This document shows positions 15,578-23,493 of a stretch of 32,004 bases of DNA, in pieces (position 1 is the stretch's first letter; the number at the start of each line of letters is the position of its first letter). The translations under genes and the position numbers were made by a program. This stretch comes from a virus, in the IMG/VR virus record IMGVR_UViG_3300033145_000951, positions 1 through 32,004 of that record. The stretch is one strand, 5' to 3'. Under the pieces are notes generated by a model, which saw only the letters and a program-made list of their open reading frames with translations, made no database searches and had not been told where the DNA came from.

Positions 15578-17530
15578 TTATTCCGTTACAGGAATTATGC
15601 AACAACGGCAGTTTACGGCAGAAGGAAATTCAAGACCATTTGAAAATGTTTGATTTATTGGTATCGGTCCTTGTGCGTCTGCATTTCTACATTCATCCCT
15701 GACTCGTTCATCGTCTGCACTTGCCCACTGTTTTCTTTGAACTCCATTATGTTTATATTCTTCTAAACTTGCCTCAGATAGGAGTGAACTCGTTTCTGTG
15801 CGAGCTATTAATCGTGCTCTATTTGAAGTTGTATTATAAACTCCCTTAATTCTCTGAGTAATATTTTCGATTGTTTCGCCAGCATTAATGCCATCATTAA
15901 TCTGTTTCTTTATTTGATTGAATACAGTATCTACAACTCCACCAATCATGTTTGATCTCTTGAGAATGATATTTGTGTTTAATATATATTCACGTTCAGT
16001 TAATCCGAGTGTTTCTAAAGCAAATTCACCACCCTCTTGAACCACTTCCTTGTATAAAGGAACCATTGTCTCAACTAATCGCTTTGTTTCAGCGTCTTGA
16101 ATATTAATTTTATTGATAAGCATATGAACATCTACTGCTTCCTTGTCTTTATCACTTAAAAGACTTAAAACTTTCTTACGCTGAACATAAAAATAGTTCT
16201 TCAACTTTCCATACATCTGCTTTTCTAAAACACCTTGTTTTCTTAGAAAGTTTCTGAGAATACGTCTTGATCTTACGTTTTTATGTTCAATTTCCTTTGT
16301 AATTGGTGTTTCAAATGACTTATCATCATCTGTAGTATCAGGAACTTCACTGTATGTTGGAAGTGGTTCCATCATTTGATCTTCAGGTAGAACGGTAGAT
16401 GAAATATATCTATTATTACTATCTTCACTTTCTTCATAACCAAGATTTAGTCGTTTATTTGTTTCGTTTCTTGAAAACCCTATACCTTGTAATTTCACAG
16501 CTTGCTCACATCGTTTTGAATAATCATCTTGAAGTTCAACAATATTCCCAAGATCAAAATCAATTTTGTAACCAAATGCAAAGCGGTCCAATAAATCATA
16601 ATTCAATGCTTCAGCAAATCTATTACATATTGGTGTAATTGTATGACTCCAGAATGATCTTAGTGCTTCAGGTAATGTATTCCAAATACCTTTAGAATCA
16701 TAACCAACTAAAGGAGCAGGAACGCCCATAGCTGTTGATATTTGGTTTCTTGAGAATGTTCGACCTTGTATAAAGTCCATATCCGTTTGACTTAAACCAA
16801 TTGGTTTATAATCCATCCCATTTTGTAGTATTGCTGTCTTTTTTGCATTGGGTGTTCCACCATGTTCACTATTCCACATACTCAAAAATTTTCTTAATTC
16901 AGCTTGAGATGAATCATCATCTTCGCCAAGTGTTATAATTCCAGAAGGCATTGCAGAGTTTTGAAAGAAGTTTTTATTGTATTCTTCAGCAGATTTATCG
17001 GAATCTAATGCTGTTTGAAGTGCTAGTATTGGAGACATGCCCCTATAATGGTTAAATGTATTTGAAGTTTTGATTTGAATGACTTCATCTAACGCTAACG
17101 GAACCTTGTTGTTGTATCTCCATCCTATTAAGTTGTGTGAAGCATCAAGAATAGCATCAATGTTCTTACCATCTAATATCATTAACTCTCCCGGTAATGT
17201 TGATGTACCTGCAACCTGACCAACAGAAGGAACGATATAAAAGAATACTTCGCCCCTTAAAGAAAACAACATTGATGATCTTTCCCAAAAAGGATATCTT
17301 AACTTACGAATAAACCTATATACCGGATCATTCATATCTTTTATTTTATGATCGTCTTTATATAAATTGACAGGAACACCAGCAAAATTCTCAGATATAA
17401 GTTTTAAGCATATGTATATAAGAGATGAATCTTTTTGAGGTTCGACTACATTTTTTCCACCTGTACCAATATCAAGCAATCCTTTCTTCCATTTGTCATC
17501 CCATGACTTGTTAATAGTTTGAATTTTCAT
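15578..17530 (-). CDS. Portal protein fused to MuF-type head morphogenesis domain
   Basis: 650 residues from ATG 17530 (AGGAG eleven bases upstream); an open frame continues upstream to 17593 inside the terminase gene but has no good ribosome site. Residues 1 to about 390 are HK97-type portal: SSLIYICLKLISENFAGVPV, a long clip/wing region, MSPILALQTALDSDKSAEEY, and RTFSRNQISTAMGVPAPLVG. The last 130 residues match the MuF head morphogenesis domain: INAGETIENITQRI, RARLIARTETSSLLSEAS, KQWASADDERVRDECRNADA and a closing CRCCIIPVTE. The portal is the DNA gate and motor dock; MuF proteins ride in the capsid. The two are often separate genes, so this is a natural fusion. Confidence 0.93.
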   Translation of the reverse strand: MKIQTINKSWDDKWKKGLLDIGTGGKNVVEPQKDSSLIYICLKLISENFAGVPVNLYKDDHKIKDMNDPVYRFIRKLRYPFWERSSMLFSLRGEVFFYIVPSVGQVAGTSTLPGELMILDGKNIDAILDASHNLIGWRYNNKVPLALDEVIQIKTSNTFNHYRGMSPILALQTALDSDKSAEEYNKNFFQNSAMPSGIITLGEDDDSSQAELRKFLSMWNSEHGGTPNAKKTAILQNGMDYKPIGLSQTDMDFIQGRTFSRNQISTAMGVPAPLVGYDSKGIWNTLPEALRSFWSHTITPICNRFAEALNYDLLDRFAFGYKIDFDLGNIVELQDDYSKRCEQAVKLQGIGFSRNETNKRLNLGYEESEDSNNRYISSTVLPEDQMMEPLPTYSEVPDTTDDDKSFETPITKEIEHKNVRSRRILRNFLRKQGVLEKQMYGKLKNYFYVQRKKVLSLLSDKDKEAVDVHMLINKINIQDAETKRLVETMVPLYKEVVQEGGEFALETLGLTEREYILNTNIILKRSNMIGGVVDTVFNQIKKQINDGINAGETIENITQRIKGVYNTTSNRARLIARTETSSLLSEASLEEYKHNGVQRKQWASADDERVRDECRNADAQGPIPINQTFSNGLEFPSAVNCRCCIIPVTE

Positions 17531-17544
17531 TAAAATGTTAACTC

Positions 17545-18939
17545 CTATATCCACATTAGTGATTCTGTCGCTTTTACTCGACCTTTCTGCCAAAATGTAA
17601 AACTCAAAGCATCTGCAAGGTCAGGTGATTCGTCATTATTACGTTTTCTATAATGAAGTTTCTTCTCAACCATCTGACGACCATTAGAAGCAATATCACC
17701 TCGTACTGTATAAAGTTGTTCAGCTAGTTTTGTGTCATTCGGCATATCTGGTTCTTCATCTCTAAACCAATCTGCCATTGCATACCAAGATTCAGCTTTA
17801 GCATTTTCGTATTGTCTTTTGTTTCTTGCTTTGTTGGCAGAGTTGCAGTTTACGATGGGAAAATTTAATTCACGAAGACGATCTGCGGGACCTTTTCCTA
17901 TTGCTATTGAATCAATAAATATTTTCTTTGGTCTTTTCTTTTTCGGTGTCTTGTTGTATTCATTAACTATCTTACCAACGACTTTCATCATGTCTTTGTC
18001 GTCTATCTTAATTATATCAGGGAATATCTTGTTACCTTGACGTTTAATGAGAATAGTTAAATCTTTTCCGCCACCAATATCTATACCCCAAAAAACATCA
18101 CCTTCTGGTTCTTCAACTGTTCTTGTCATTGAACTTCTAACCCAATTTGGCAATATTATTGAACTTGTTTCAGCAGTTGGAAATTCTCCTAACACTTCTA
18201 TTCTAAATCCGTTTGTATTTTTGCCACCATATTGTTTTAGTTTATCATCAATTGATTTCTGTGTTACAAAATTGCTTTTGTAGCATGACATATGAATCTG
18301 TTTATATACATCAGCGTTTTGAGGTAAGTGAGTGTCATAAAAGAAACCAGATATATGATTAGGGTTACCTAATATTAATAAATAATTATCTTCTTCTGTT
18401 AATGTGGCATTTATTGCATAAAAATTCTCATTAGGGACACCAGACGCTTCTTCTATTATATAAAGGAGATTTGGATCATGTGCTCCATATAATGATTCTG
18501 GATTTTCTCGTCTTGCTGTTTTTGTTGCACAGAACCATGACAGTGGATATTTTTTATTTTTAATGGATGTTGATGATAACTCCCAATCCTTCTTATATTC
18601 CTCATTCATATTGTTATAGACTTTGGCAATGTTCGGCCATATTGTTTGCTTCAACTGAGTTTCAGAAGGAGCGGTTAAAACGACTCTGCTATCAAATCTT
18701 GTAATTAGAAAGTGGAATATTACACATGCTGTAACGTATGTCTTACCTGGTCCCTTACCCGATCTTACTGTAACCTTTTTATGTTTATATAATGATTCAA
18801 CTATCTCTATCTGTTGCTCATCTAGTTCTATATTCAACACATCTTTAATAAATTCGACTGGATGATCTCTGTATATCTCTAATAACTCTACTCTTGCCTG
18901 TGTTTCTGATGAATATATAGAATTATTGCTAATATCCAT
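17545..18939 (-). CDS. terL: Terminase large subunit
   Basis: 464 residues. ATPase domain: Walker A SGKGPGKT at 60-67 and Walker B LLYIIEEA at 158-165. Nuclease domain of RNase H fold: D287 and D293 in GIDIGGGKD, D343 in IFIDSI, and D440/D443 in ESPDLADALS. It pumps DNA into the prohead and cuts the concatemer. It starts one base inside the stop of the small subunit gene (TAATG). The sequence alone does not tell whether packaging is by cos or headful. Confidence 0.97.
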   Translation of the reverse strand: MDISNNSIYSSETQARVELLEIYRDHPVEFIKDVLNIELDEQQIEIVESLYKHKKVTVRSGKGPGKTYVTACVIFHFLITRFDSRVVLTAPSETQLKQTIWPNIAKVYNNMNEEYKKDWELSSTSIKNKKYPLSWFCATKTARRENPESLYGAHDPNLLYIIEEASGVPNENFYAINATLTEEDNYLLILGNPNHISGFFYDTHLPQNADVYKQIHMSCYKSNFVTQKSIDDKLKQYGGKNTNGFRIEVLGEFPTAETSSIILPNWVRSSMTRTVEEPEGDVFWGIDIGGGKDLTILIKRQGNKIFPDIIKIDDKDMMKVVGKIVNEYNKTPKKKRPKKIFIDSIAIGKGPADRLRELNFPIVNCNSANKARNKRQYENAKAESWYAMADWFRDEEPDMPNDTKLAEQLYTVRGDIASNGRQMVEKKLHYRKRNNDESPDLADALSFTFWQKGRVKATESLMWI

Positions 18940-19547
18940 TATTTTATTATTTCCTCTACATCAATGATATCTTCATCCTTTCCGCCTGATAGAAGTTTAA
19001 GTTTCTGTTTCTTTTCATGTAGAAGTTTAGCAACATCAGTGAAGTTATCTCCAATCTCAAGCGTTTCTTTCTTGTCAATCTTCTGTGTTGGTGTTCCTAC
19101 CTCATATGCAGCAATCATCTTAATTGCTTCCATTTTAATTGAAGGTGTTATCCAAGGTCTGAATGTAGGAGGTGGGGATTTGTCTTTGTTACGGTCTTTG
19201 AATTGTTCTTCTGCAAGTTCAGGATCATATAATGCCATTTTCCATAGTTCATCTATGAGGCGATCACCACCGCCCTGTACCTTCATAGTCATGTATGCTT
19301 TAAGTGCTTTTCTTTCTTTTACTGCTTGTCTTGGATTGGCGGTTCCTTTGACTAATTGATATTTACTATCTCTCTTAACTCCATACTCGTCTGTAGTTAC
19401 TCCATTCTCATCTGTGTGAATGATCTTCGCCTTCTTATTAGGTTCTGCACCTGTTATTTCATCCAGCGAACGAGGGTCATCGGATAATTTGATTCCATCA
19501 TTTGCAGGATCATTAACACCTGTATTAAGAAAAGGATTATGTGTCAT
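18939..19547 (-). CDS. terS: Putative terminase small subunit
   Basis: 202 residues, first gene of the leftward virion operon and adjacent to the large terminase. The middle is helical (ADPRQ-like AVKERKALKAYMTMKVQGGG, IDELWKMALYDPELAEEQF), followed by ITPSIKMEAIKMIAAYEVGTPTQ, the region that in related small subunits oligomerises. The N-terminal third is acidic and may be disordered. The call is mainly from position and helical composition; I see no clear helix-turn-helix. GGTGGG stands six bases before the ATG. Upstream lies the divergent control region 19548-19700. Confidence 0.7.
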   Translation of the reverse strand: MTHNPFLNTGVNDPANDGIKLSDDPRSLDEITGAEPNKKAKIIHTDENGVTTDEYGVKRDSKYQLVKGTANPRQAVKERKALKAYMTMKVQGGGDRLIDELWKMALYDPELAEEQFKDRNKDKSPPPTFRPWITPSIKMEAIKMIAAYEVGTPTQKIDKKETLEIGDNFTDVAKLLHEKKQKLKLLSGGKDEDIIDVEEIIK

Positions 19548-19700
19548 ATATTACCCACCAGTATGAAGTTACGTTTCAAATGTTTGTTCTGAAAAAAATA
19601 GATTGAAGTTTTTGACTAAAAGATGTTGACATCAGACACTAACTGCATTATATTGACAATAAGTAGTCAAACATTAACTTTAACATGAAAGGAGATCGAA
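19548..19700. promoter_or_regulatory. Divergent control region between late leftward and early rightward genes
   Basis: This 153-bp gap separates terS from the first HTH gene. It contains the rightward promoter 19626-19654, an inverted repeat TTGACTA (19612-19618) / TAGTCAA (19664-19670) that brackets the promoter, and a copy of the motif AGAACAAAC (minus strand, 19582-19590) with ATTT behind it, facing terS. A second TTGACA is at 19653-19658. The layout suggests a switch where a phage regulator controls both directions. I could not find a convincing leftward sigma70 promoter, so the late operon may need a phage activator (inference). Confidence 0.55.
19626..19654 (+). promoter_or_regulatory. 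Sigma70-type promoter for the first HTH gene
   Basis: TTGACA at 19626-19631, a 17-bp spacer, and TATATT at 19649-19654. The -35 is perfect and the -10 matches four of six. It lies about 45 bp before the ATG at 19701. The transcript would end at the terminator 19998-20030. Confidence 0.8.
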
Positions 19701-19982
19701 ATGAAAAAAGCAGAAGAAAAGGCAGTTAATGAGAATGTAGAAGTGAAAGATGATGTTGCTAGAGGAAACATTACTGAAGAGAATGTAGTAATGATGATTG
19801 ATGAGTGGGATAATTTCACTCAAGACGAATTTGCAGAAAAGTTTAAAGTTAAACTTTCAACAGTTGCTAATACTGCTGCATCTTTACGAAAAGAAAGTGG
19901 TGGAAAGGCATGTCCTGTGAAAAGAGTCAAAAAAGTAGATATGTTCAAAAAGGTATTGGAATCGAAAGGATTGTTGAAGTGA
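19701..19982 (+). CDS. Small helix-turn-helix protein, paralogue 1 of 3
   Basis: 93 residues. A lysine/glutamate-rich start is followed by VMMIDEWDNFTQDEFAEKFKV and KLSTVANTAASLRK, which reads as a helix-turn-helix, then KACPVKRVKK and a short helix. The same pattern (WD, four residues, EEFA, a V, then TI or TV, IRK, CPxK) recurs in the proteins at 23241 and 28673. It has a strong SD (AAAGGAG) and its own promoter and terminator, so it is probably made alone and early. The likely role is a DNA-binding regulator; no known family name is certain. Confidence 0.75.
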   Translation: MKKAEEKAVNENVEVKDDVARGNITEENVVMMIDEWDNFTQDEFAEKFKVKLSTVANTAASLRKESGGKACPVKRVKKVDMFKKVLESKGLLK

Positions 19983-19997
19983 TGTGTGTGAATTGAA

Positions 19998-20030
19998 AAA
20001 GGGTTGCACTTAATTGTGTAACCCTTTTTT
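19998..20030 (+). terminator. Rho-independent terminator after HTH paralogue 1
   Basis: AAAGGGTTGCAC (19998-20009) pairs with GTGTAACCCTTT (20016-20027) with one G-U pair, closed by a 6-base loop and followed by a T run to 20030. It begins 15 bp after the stop codon at 19982. Confidence 0.9.
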
Positions 20031-20048
20031 ATTTGGAGGGTATTAAAT

Positions 20049-20249
20049 ATGAAAACGACTTTTAAAATTATCAAGAATGATTGGGACGAATATGAAGTTC
20101 AGGTATTCGAAGGTGGGAAAATAAATCACGCCAGGACTTATTTCACTGATGATAAAGAAGACGCACAATTAACAAAGCAAGCGATGATTGATGAAGATAC
20201 CGAATATAAGAGGCATAAACATGAAGTTCATCATAATTGTCAGGTCTAA
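20049..20249 (+). CDS. Hypothetical protein, 66 aa
   Basis: Unrecognised. GGAGGG eight bases before the ATG supports it. The sequence begins with KTTFKIIKNDWDEYEVQVFE, a likely beta hairpin, and continues with a charged helix; the end is histidine-rich (RHKHEVHHN). It follows the terminator 19998-20030 by 19 bp and its 3' end overlaps the next gene by 29 bp, so the two are probably coexpressed. No promoter is obvious, so it may rely on read-through. Confidence 0.6.
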   Translation: MKTTFKIIKNDWDEYEVQVFEGGKINHARTYFTDDKEDAQLTKQAMIDEDTEYKRHKHEVHHNCQV

Positions 20250-20382
20250 TAATGAAACAATAGAATGGTTTGAATTGTTAGAAGACGCTGAAAGGTATCT
20301 TAAACGGTTTTATTACCTATATAATGATGGTTTAAGAATTGAAGATGAATATGGTATTGGATATTATGTATATCAAGGTTAG
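20221..20382 (+). CDS. Hypothetical protein, 53 aa
   Basis: Start taken at the ATG at 20221, which has AGAGG eight bases upstream; a longer reading from 20188 would add 11 residues. The sequence begins MKFIIIVRSNNETIEWFELL and continues with a helix (DAERYLKRFYYL) and a strand ending GYYVYQG, a small alpha/beta protein resembling its neighbour in general style. It overlaps the previous gene and its stop lies directly before the SD of the transposase orfA, so all three form one reading unit. Function unknown. Confidence 0.55.
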   Translation: MKFIIIVRSNNETIEWFELLEDAERYLKRFYYLYNDGLRIEDEYGIGYYVYQG

Positions 20383-20393
20383 GAGGGTTGGGA

Positions 20394-20717
20394 ATGACTG
20401 CAAATATACGAAAGATGGAACCGATTGAGACAAGAATTAGAAAATACACTCAGAAACAGAAATTTGACATTGTAAAGGAAGCACAGGACATGAAAGACTT
20501 CGTCACTGTTGCCAAAAAATATAATGTTGATCATACAACAGTATATAAGTGGAGACAGGCGATAAACAAACAACCTGAAAAGTTTTTAGCGAGAAAGAAG
20601 GATGTGAAAAGAGATAGGGAAGTACATGGACTGAAGAATGAGATTGATGAACTTAAAGATGTGATAGTAGGGCAGGCAAAGGAGATTGAACTGTTAAAAA
20701 AAGAACGCAGGTCTTAG
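20394..20717 (+). CDS. IS3-type transposase OrfA
   Basis: 107 residues from ATG 20394, which has AGGAGGG six bases upstream; an in-frame TTG at 20388 is less likely. RKYTQKQKFDIVKEAQ followed by VAKKYNVDHTTVYKWRQ is the helix-turn-helix of IS3-family OrfA, and the C-terminal third is a leucine-zipper-like coiled coil (LKNEIDELKDVIVGQAKEIE), also standard. It binds the element ends. The stop is only reached when ribosomes do not slip at 20696-20702. Its SD lies immediately behind the stop of the preceding phage gene, unusual for an IS. Confidence 0.88.
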   Translation: MTANIRKMEPIETRIRKYTQKQKFDIVKEAQDMKDFVTVAKKYNVDHTTVYKWRQAINKQPEKFLARKKDVKRDREVHGLKNEIDELKDVIVGQAKEIELLKKERRS

Positions 20718-21703
20718 GGTTAGCTACCCGGAGAAAGCATTCTTCGTTCACACCTAATCAAAGGACGGAAATTTTAAGACTTGTTGATGAATATTCAAAG
20801 AAAGGAGTCTCGAAGCTAAAAATATTTGAAATATTAAGGATAAATTCTACAACTTACTATAATTGGACACAAAAAATACCTAGTGACACAAGACAATCCT
20901 CAAAATTGAAAATAACTCCCATTGAAAAGACAAATCTAATTGATTTAAAGAAATATCACCCTGAATACGGTTGTGGGATGATATCAGGTATGCTTCGTAT
21001 TGATGGGACATCGGTTTCACCGACAACTTGCTATAATTACCTTAAACGTGCTGGTTTGATCATTCCATTGAAGAATAGAAAACCACCAGACAAGTATCCG
21101 AAGTATATGCCCTATATGCCTCTTAAAACAATTGGACTTGATTGGTCATATTTTAAGATTGCTAATGAGAGGTATAACCTTGTTACTGTAATTGATTATT
21201 TTAGCAAGTATCTACTTGGGCATGTGATTGTTAAGAATGTTAATGGTGCAGTAATTCGGAATCTAGTAGCTGGAGTATATCTTGAACAAGGAATTGAACG
21301 TGATAATGCTCCAATGTTATCACTTGATCAGGGAACACCTAATACAGCAAAGAAAACAAAAGACTTCTTACGAGACTTGGGATTTAAATTGAATTACGGA
21401 GAGGCAGCAAGACCGACAACGCATGCTGTTCAGGAAAGATTCTATAAAACGTGGAAACAGGAATTGGTATATCACTTTGAGGCAGATGGTTTCTATGACT
21501 ATGAACATGCAGAGGACTTAATCTCGGACTACATCTATGGATACAATAATAACCGACCTCATAGTTCAATTTATAATTTCGTGCCACATGATGCTCATTA
21601 TGTGTATCAGAATATGTCTTTGATGTTGTCTATATATAGAGACTTAGTACAGAAAGCTAGATTGAGTAGAATTACTTATTGGGAAGAATCATTAGCGGCG
21701 TAA
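20394..21703 (+). CDS. IS3-type transposase OrfAB (-1 frameshift product) with DDE integrase core
   Basis: The OrfB frame is -1 to OrfA, opens after a TGA at 20687-20689 and runs without stop to 21703. Slippage at A AAA AAA G (20696-20703) gives 103 residues of OrfA plus about 333 of OrfB, 436 in all. OrfB begins with an HTH-like part (RRKHSSFTPNQRTEILRLVD), then KYHPEYGCGMISGMLRIDG, and the DDE core: D in LDWSYFK, D in LSLDQGTPN and E in VQERFYKTWKQE, with the family-typical GYNNNRPHSSIYN. All three catalytic residues are present, so it may be active. I found no terminal inverted repeats or target duplication nearby. Confidence 0.82.
20694..20703 (+). promoter_or_regulatory. Programmed -1 frameshift site of orfA/orfB
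   Basis: The OrfA frame reads CTG TTA AAA AAA GAA. A seven-A run followed by G (20696-20703) is the classical IS3-type slippery site, and the -1 frame opens two codons before it. The core TTAAAAAAAG is also present at the phage G/GT site (10519 upward on the minus strand). Confidence 0.8.
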
Positions 21704-22139
21704 AATAGTTATCGAATAAGACACATAGATTTTGACGTAGGGTGTTAATGAGATGGTGAGCGTTTTGACACATATAAGGATACGTTTTTATGTCAAAAAA
21801 AATTCAAAAAATTTTTAGAACAGATTTTGTCAGCAGGCAGGTTCAGATATCCGACGGGGGCACTTTTTTGAGCATGGGCCACCCTCTCGGGATACAATAC
21901 TGTCTGTGAATCATTCAAATTAATTCTGGACACCATCTTGCTCACCTTCTCAAACACAGTCTCAGTCATAATACCGGACACTATATCAGATGAATAAGCA
22001 GACAAGCAAGCACACCAACCAAGATTCCATCCTAGACAGAAAACCAGTTGACATTCAGTCGGCAAGTCAATATCCTTATCATTATCAATATCTTATACTT
22101 AGACGATTAGCAATCTAAATATAAATTCCTACTATGGAC

Positions 22140-22220
22140 GGTAAGCAGTTCTCTTTTCAGTACGAAGGGGACAGGGAACCTGAACTTAAATTGAGTTGAG
22201 CGACACAGGAACTGCCTTCC
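22140..22220 (+). ncRNA. Candidate structured RNA or imperfect palindrome
   Basis: GGTAAGCAGTTC (22140-22151) pairs with GAACTGCCTTCC (22209-22220), leaving a 57-base interior with smaller pairings such as AACT/AGTT. It lies in the gene-free island. There is no clear promoter or terminator of its own, so an RNA is only one reading; a protein-binding palindrome or a dead element end are others. Confidence 0.25.
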
Positions 22221-22329
22221 TTAATATTATTATGTATCTGGAGCATGTGAATGAGATGGTTTCTTAGATGTGAGCGAGTAGGATTGTGCTAGGGATGTTG
22301 GAGATATTAAGTAAAACCTGATTGCATTT

Positions 22330-22359
22330 TTGCAATGGTATATATTAACAAGATAAAAT
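22330..22359 (+). promoter_or_regulatory. Possible promoter with operator-like repeat before the RHH/zinc gene
   Basis: TTGCAA (22330-22335), an 18-bp spacer and TAAAAT (22354-22359) form a plausible promoter 38 bp before the start at 22397. The -35 overlaps a perfect palindrome ATTGCA-TTTT-TGCAAT (about 22321-22336), and a copy of the AGAACAAAC motif lies just behind the -10 (22364-22372). Both could be regulator sites. Confidence 0.4.
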
Positions 22360-22396
22360 CCCAAGAACAAACTCTAAAATATGGAGGAATAAGACC

Positions 22397-22813
22397 TTGG
22401 GTAATATAAATACTGAACAAATAACTATATGTTTAACTCCATTGTTAAAAGAAACAATACATGCCATGGCAACTAAACAACGTACATCAAGACAGTGGAT
22501 ATATCGAGACTTATTATATGATGGGCTTGCTCATAGATATGGAGTTGTTGTTGAACCTGAAGATGAAATAGAAGCTACCAGAGAATGTTGCTGGAAAGGC
22601 AAGAAACGTCCTGATCATAGTGAAGCTCTTACAGGAAAGAAATATGATATAAGTGATCCGTCAACACATCCAACTTCAAATCCATTATGTAAATGTGGGT
22701 GTGGACAGCATGTAAGGTATCCTGAAAACAAATATATAAATGGTCATCAATTCAGAATGGGAAGGGTAAAAGAAAAGGAAATGAAAGCTGCGGAGGAATC
22801 TAATGATAAATGA
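22397..22813 (+). CDS. RHH-like N-terminus joined to NUMOD3 and zinc-knuckle modules, 138 aa
   Basis: Starts with TTG at 22397, nine bases after GGAGG; the next ATG would cut off the first strand. Residues 1-45 (QITICLTPLLKETIHAMATK, SRQWIYRDLLYDGL) look like a ribbon-helix-helix domain. Then follow WKGKKRPDHSEALTGKK, a NUMOD3-type DNA-binding piece, and CKCGCGQHVRYPENKYINGH, the zinc knuckle that begins the HNH protein at 29310. There is no nuclease domain, so it may be a regulator assembled from homing-endonuclease parts. It overlaps the next gene by 11 bp. Confidence 0.65.
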   Translation: MGNINTEQITICLTPLLKETIHAMATKQRTSRQWIYRDLLYDGLAHRYGVVVEPEDEIEATRECCWKGKKRPDHSEALTGKKYDISDPSTHPTSNPLCKCGCGQHVRYPENKYINGHQFRMGRVKEKEMKAAEESNDK

Positions 22814-23180
22814 TACAACTAACCTTATATATAATGAACCTGTAATTGAGGAACTTGATTTCAACATTCATAATGAACATTTGCTTAGTCTTAAACCTGA
22901 ACGCAATGGTCAACTGAATGATAGATCAGGAACACTTATTGTTCGACCTGGTATGTGGAGAGGGAATGAAGTTTATAAAACATGTAGTGTATGCAGGTGG
23001 AAAGGATTTACCCATAAGAAGCAGACTATATGTCCTGGTGATCAATGTTATAGTGTGAGATTGAAGTCATGGGAAGAAGAAATGGAAATATTTGAGGATT
23101 TTAAACAGGCGTTTTCTAATCCTGATACTCTGCATATGTCAGATGAACCTATTGTTGAATCCCCTATATATTCTGACTAA
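22803..23180 (+). CDS. Hypothetical protein with zinc-ribbon cysteines, 125 aa
   Basis: GGAGG six bases before the ATG at 22803 and an overlap with the previous gene support it. Residues 1-50 are acidic and lack clear motifs; the centre has TLIVRPGMWRGNEVYKTCSV, C.WKGF and TICPGDQCY, giving four cysteines in a CxxC ... CxxxxC pattern that fits a zinc ribbon; the C-terminus is acidic. No family recognised. It is the last gene before HTH paralogue 2. Confidence 0.6.
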   Translation: MINDTTNLIYNEPVIEELDFNIHNEHLLSLKPERNGQLNDRSGTLIVRPGMWRGNEVYKTCSVCRWKGFTHKKQTICPGDQCYSVRLKSWEEEMEIFEDFKQAFSNPDTLHMSDEPIVESPIYSD

Positions 23181-23240
23181 AGTCTTTGGATCAATCGACC
23201 GATACTAGTTTAAACAAACTTTAACATAGGGAGATTGATC

Positions 23241-23474
23241 ATGACTAAAAAGAATATGCAGACCGAAGATTTTAGAGAAATAGCAGGGATGTGGGATGAT
23301 AATACTATTGAGGAGATGGCAGAGCATTTTGGTGTTAAACCTCTGACTATCATTAAGGCAGGTAAAGACATCCATAAATTTGATTCACGTAGATGTGAAC
23401 CTAAACCAAGCAAGAGAATGAGCAGAGATGAAAGAATAAGAGCTGCATTTGAAGATGAGGATGAACCTGCATAA
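23241..23474 (+). CDS. Small helix-turn-helix protein, paralogue 2 of 3
   Basis: 77 residues from ATG 23241 (AGGGAGA six to seven bases upstream); the TTG at 23235 is less likely. DFREIAGMWDDNTIEEMAEH followed by FGVKPLTIIKAGKDIHKF aligns with the HTH of the proteins at 19701 and 28673, keeping WD, the TIEE turn, V and TI. The region CEPKPSKRMSRDER replaces the CPxK motif. The end is acidic. It is followed 20 bp later by a strong terminator. Function is probably DNA binding; the family is not known to me. Confidence 0.7.
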   Translation: MTKKNMQTEDFREIAGMWDDNTIEEMAEHFGVKPLTIIKAGKDIHKFDSRRCEPKPSKRMSRDERIRAAFEDEDEPA

Positions 23475-23493
23475 TTGTGATTGATGTGAATAA

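Larger units (their letters stand above)
21704..22396. other. Gene-free island with distinct base composition, direct repeats and possible RNA structure
   Basis: About 690 bp without a convincing gene. By eye it is richer in G+C than its surroundings between 21830 and 22070. It holds an inverted repeat TTTTGACA (21763-21770) / TGTCAAAA (21791-21798), a 15-bp direct repeat with one mismatch (TGTTAATGAGATGGT at 21743-21757 and TGTGAATGAGATGGT at 22246-22260), and a long-range stem between 22140-22151 and 22209-22220 (10 of 12 pairs). A 90-codon minus-strand frame (21793-22065, TTG start) is present but has no recognisable family. It could be a remnant of inserted DNA or a structured RNA. Confidence 0.5.

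Noticed and set aside
17531-17593. Extended N-terminus of the portal protein (start at 17593)
   Set aside because: It would lie inside the terminase gene and lacks a Shine-Dalgarno site; the ATG at 17530 fits the portal family start better.
20280-21800. Terminal inverted repeats of an IS3 element around the transposase pair
   Set aside because: I compared both flanks by eye and found no inverted match of eight or more bases, so no element borders are given.
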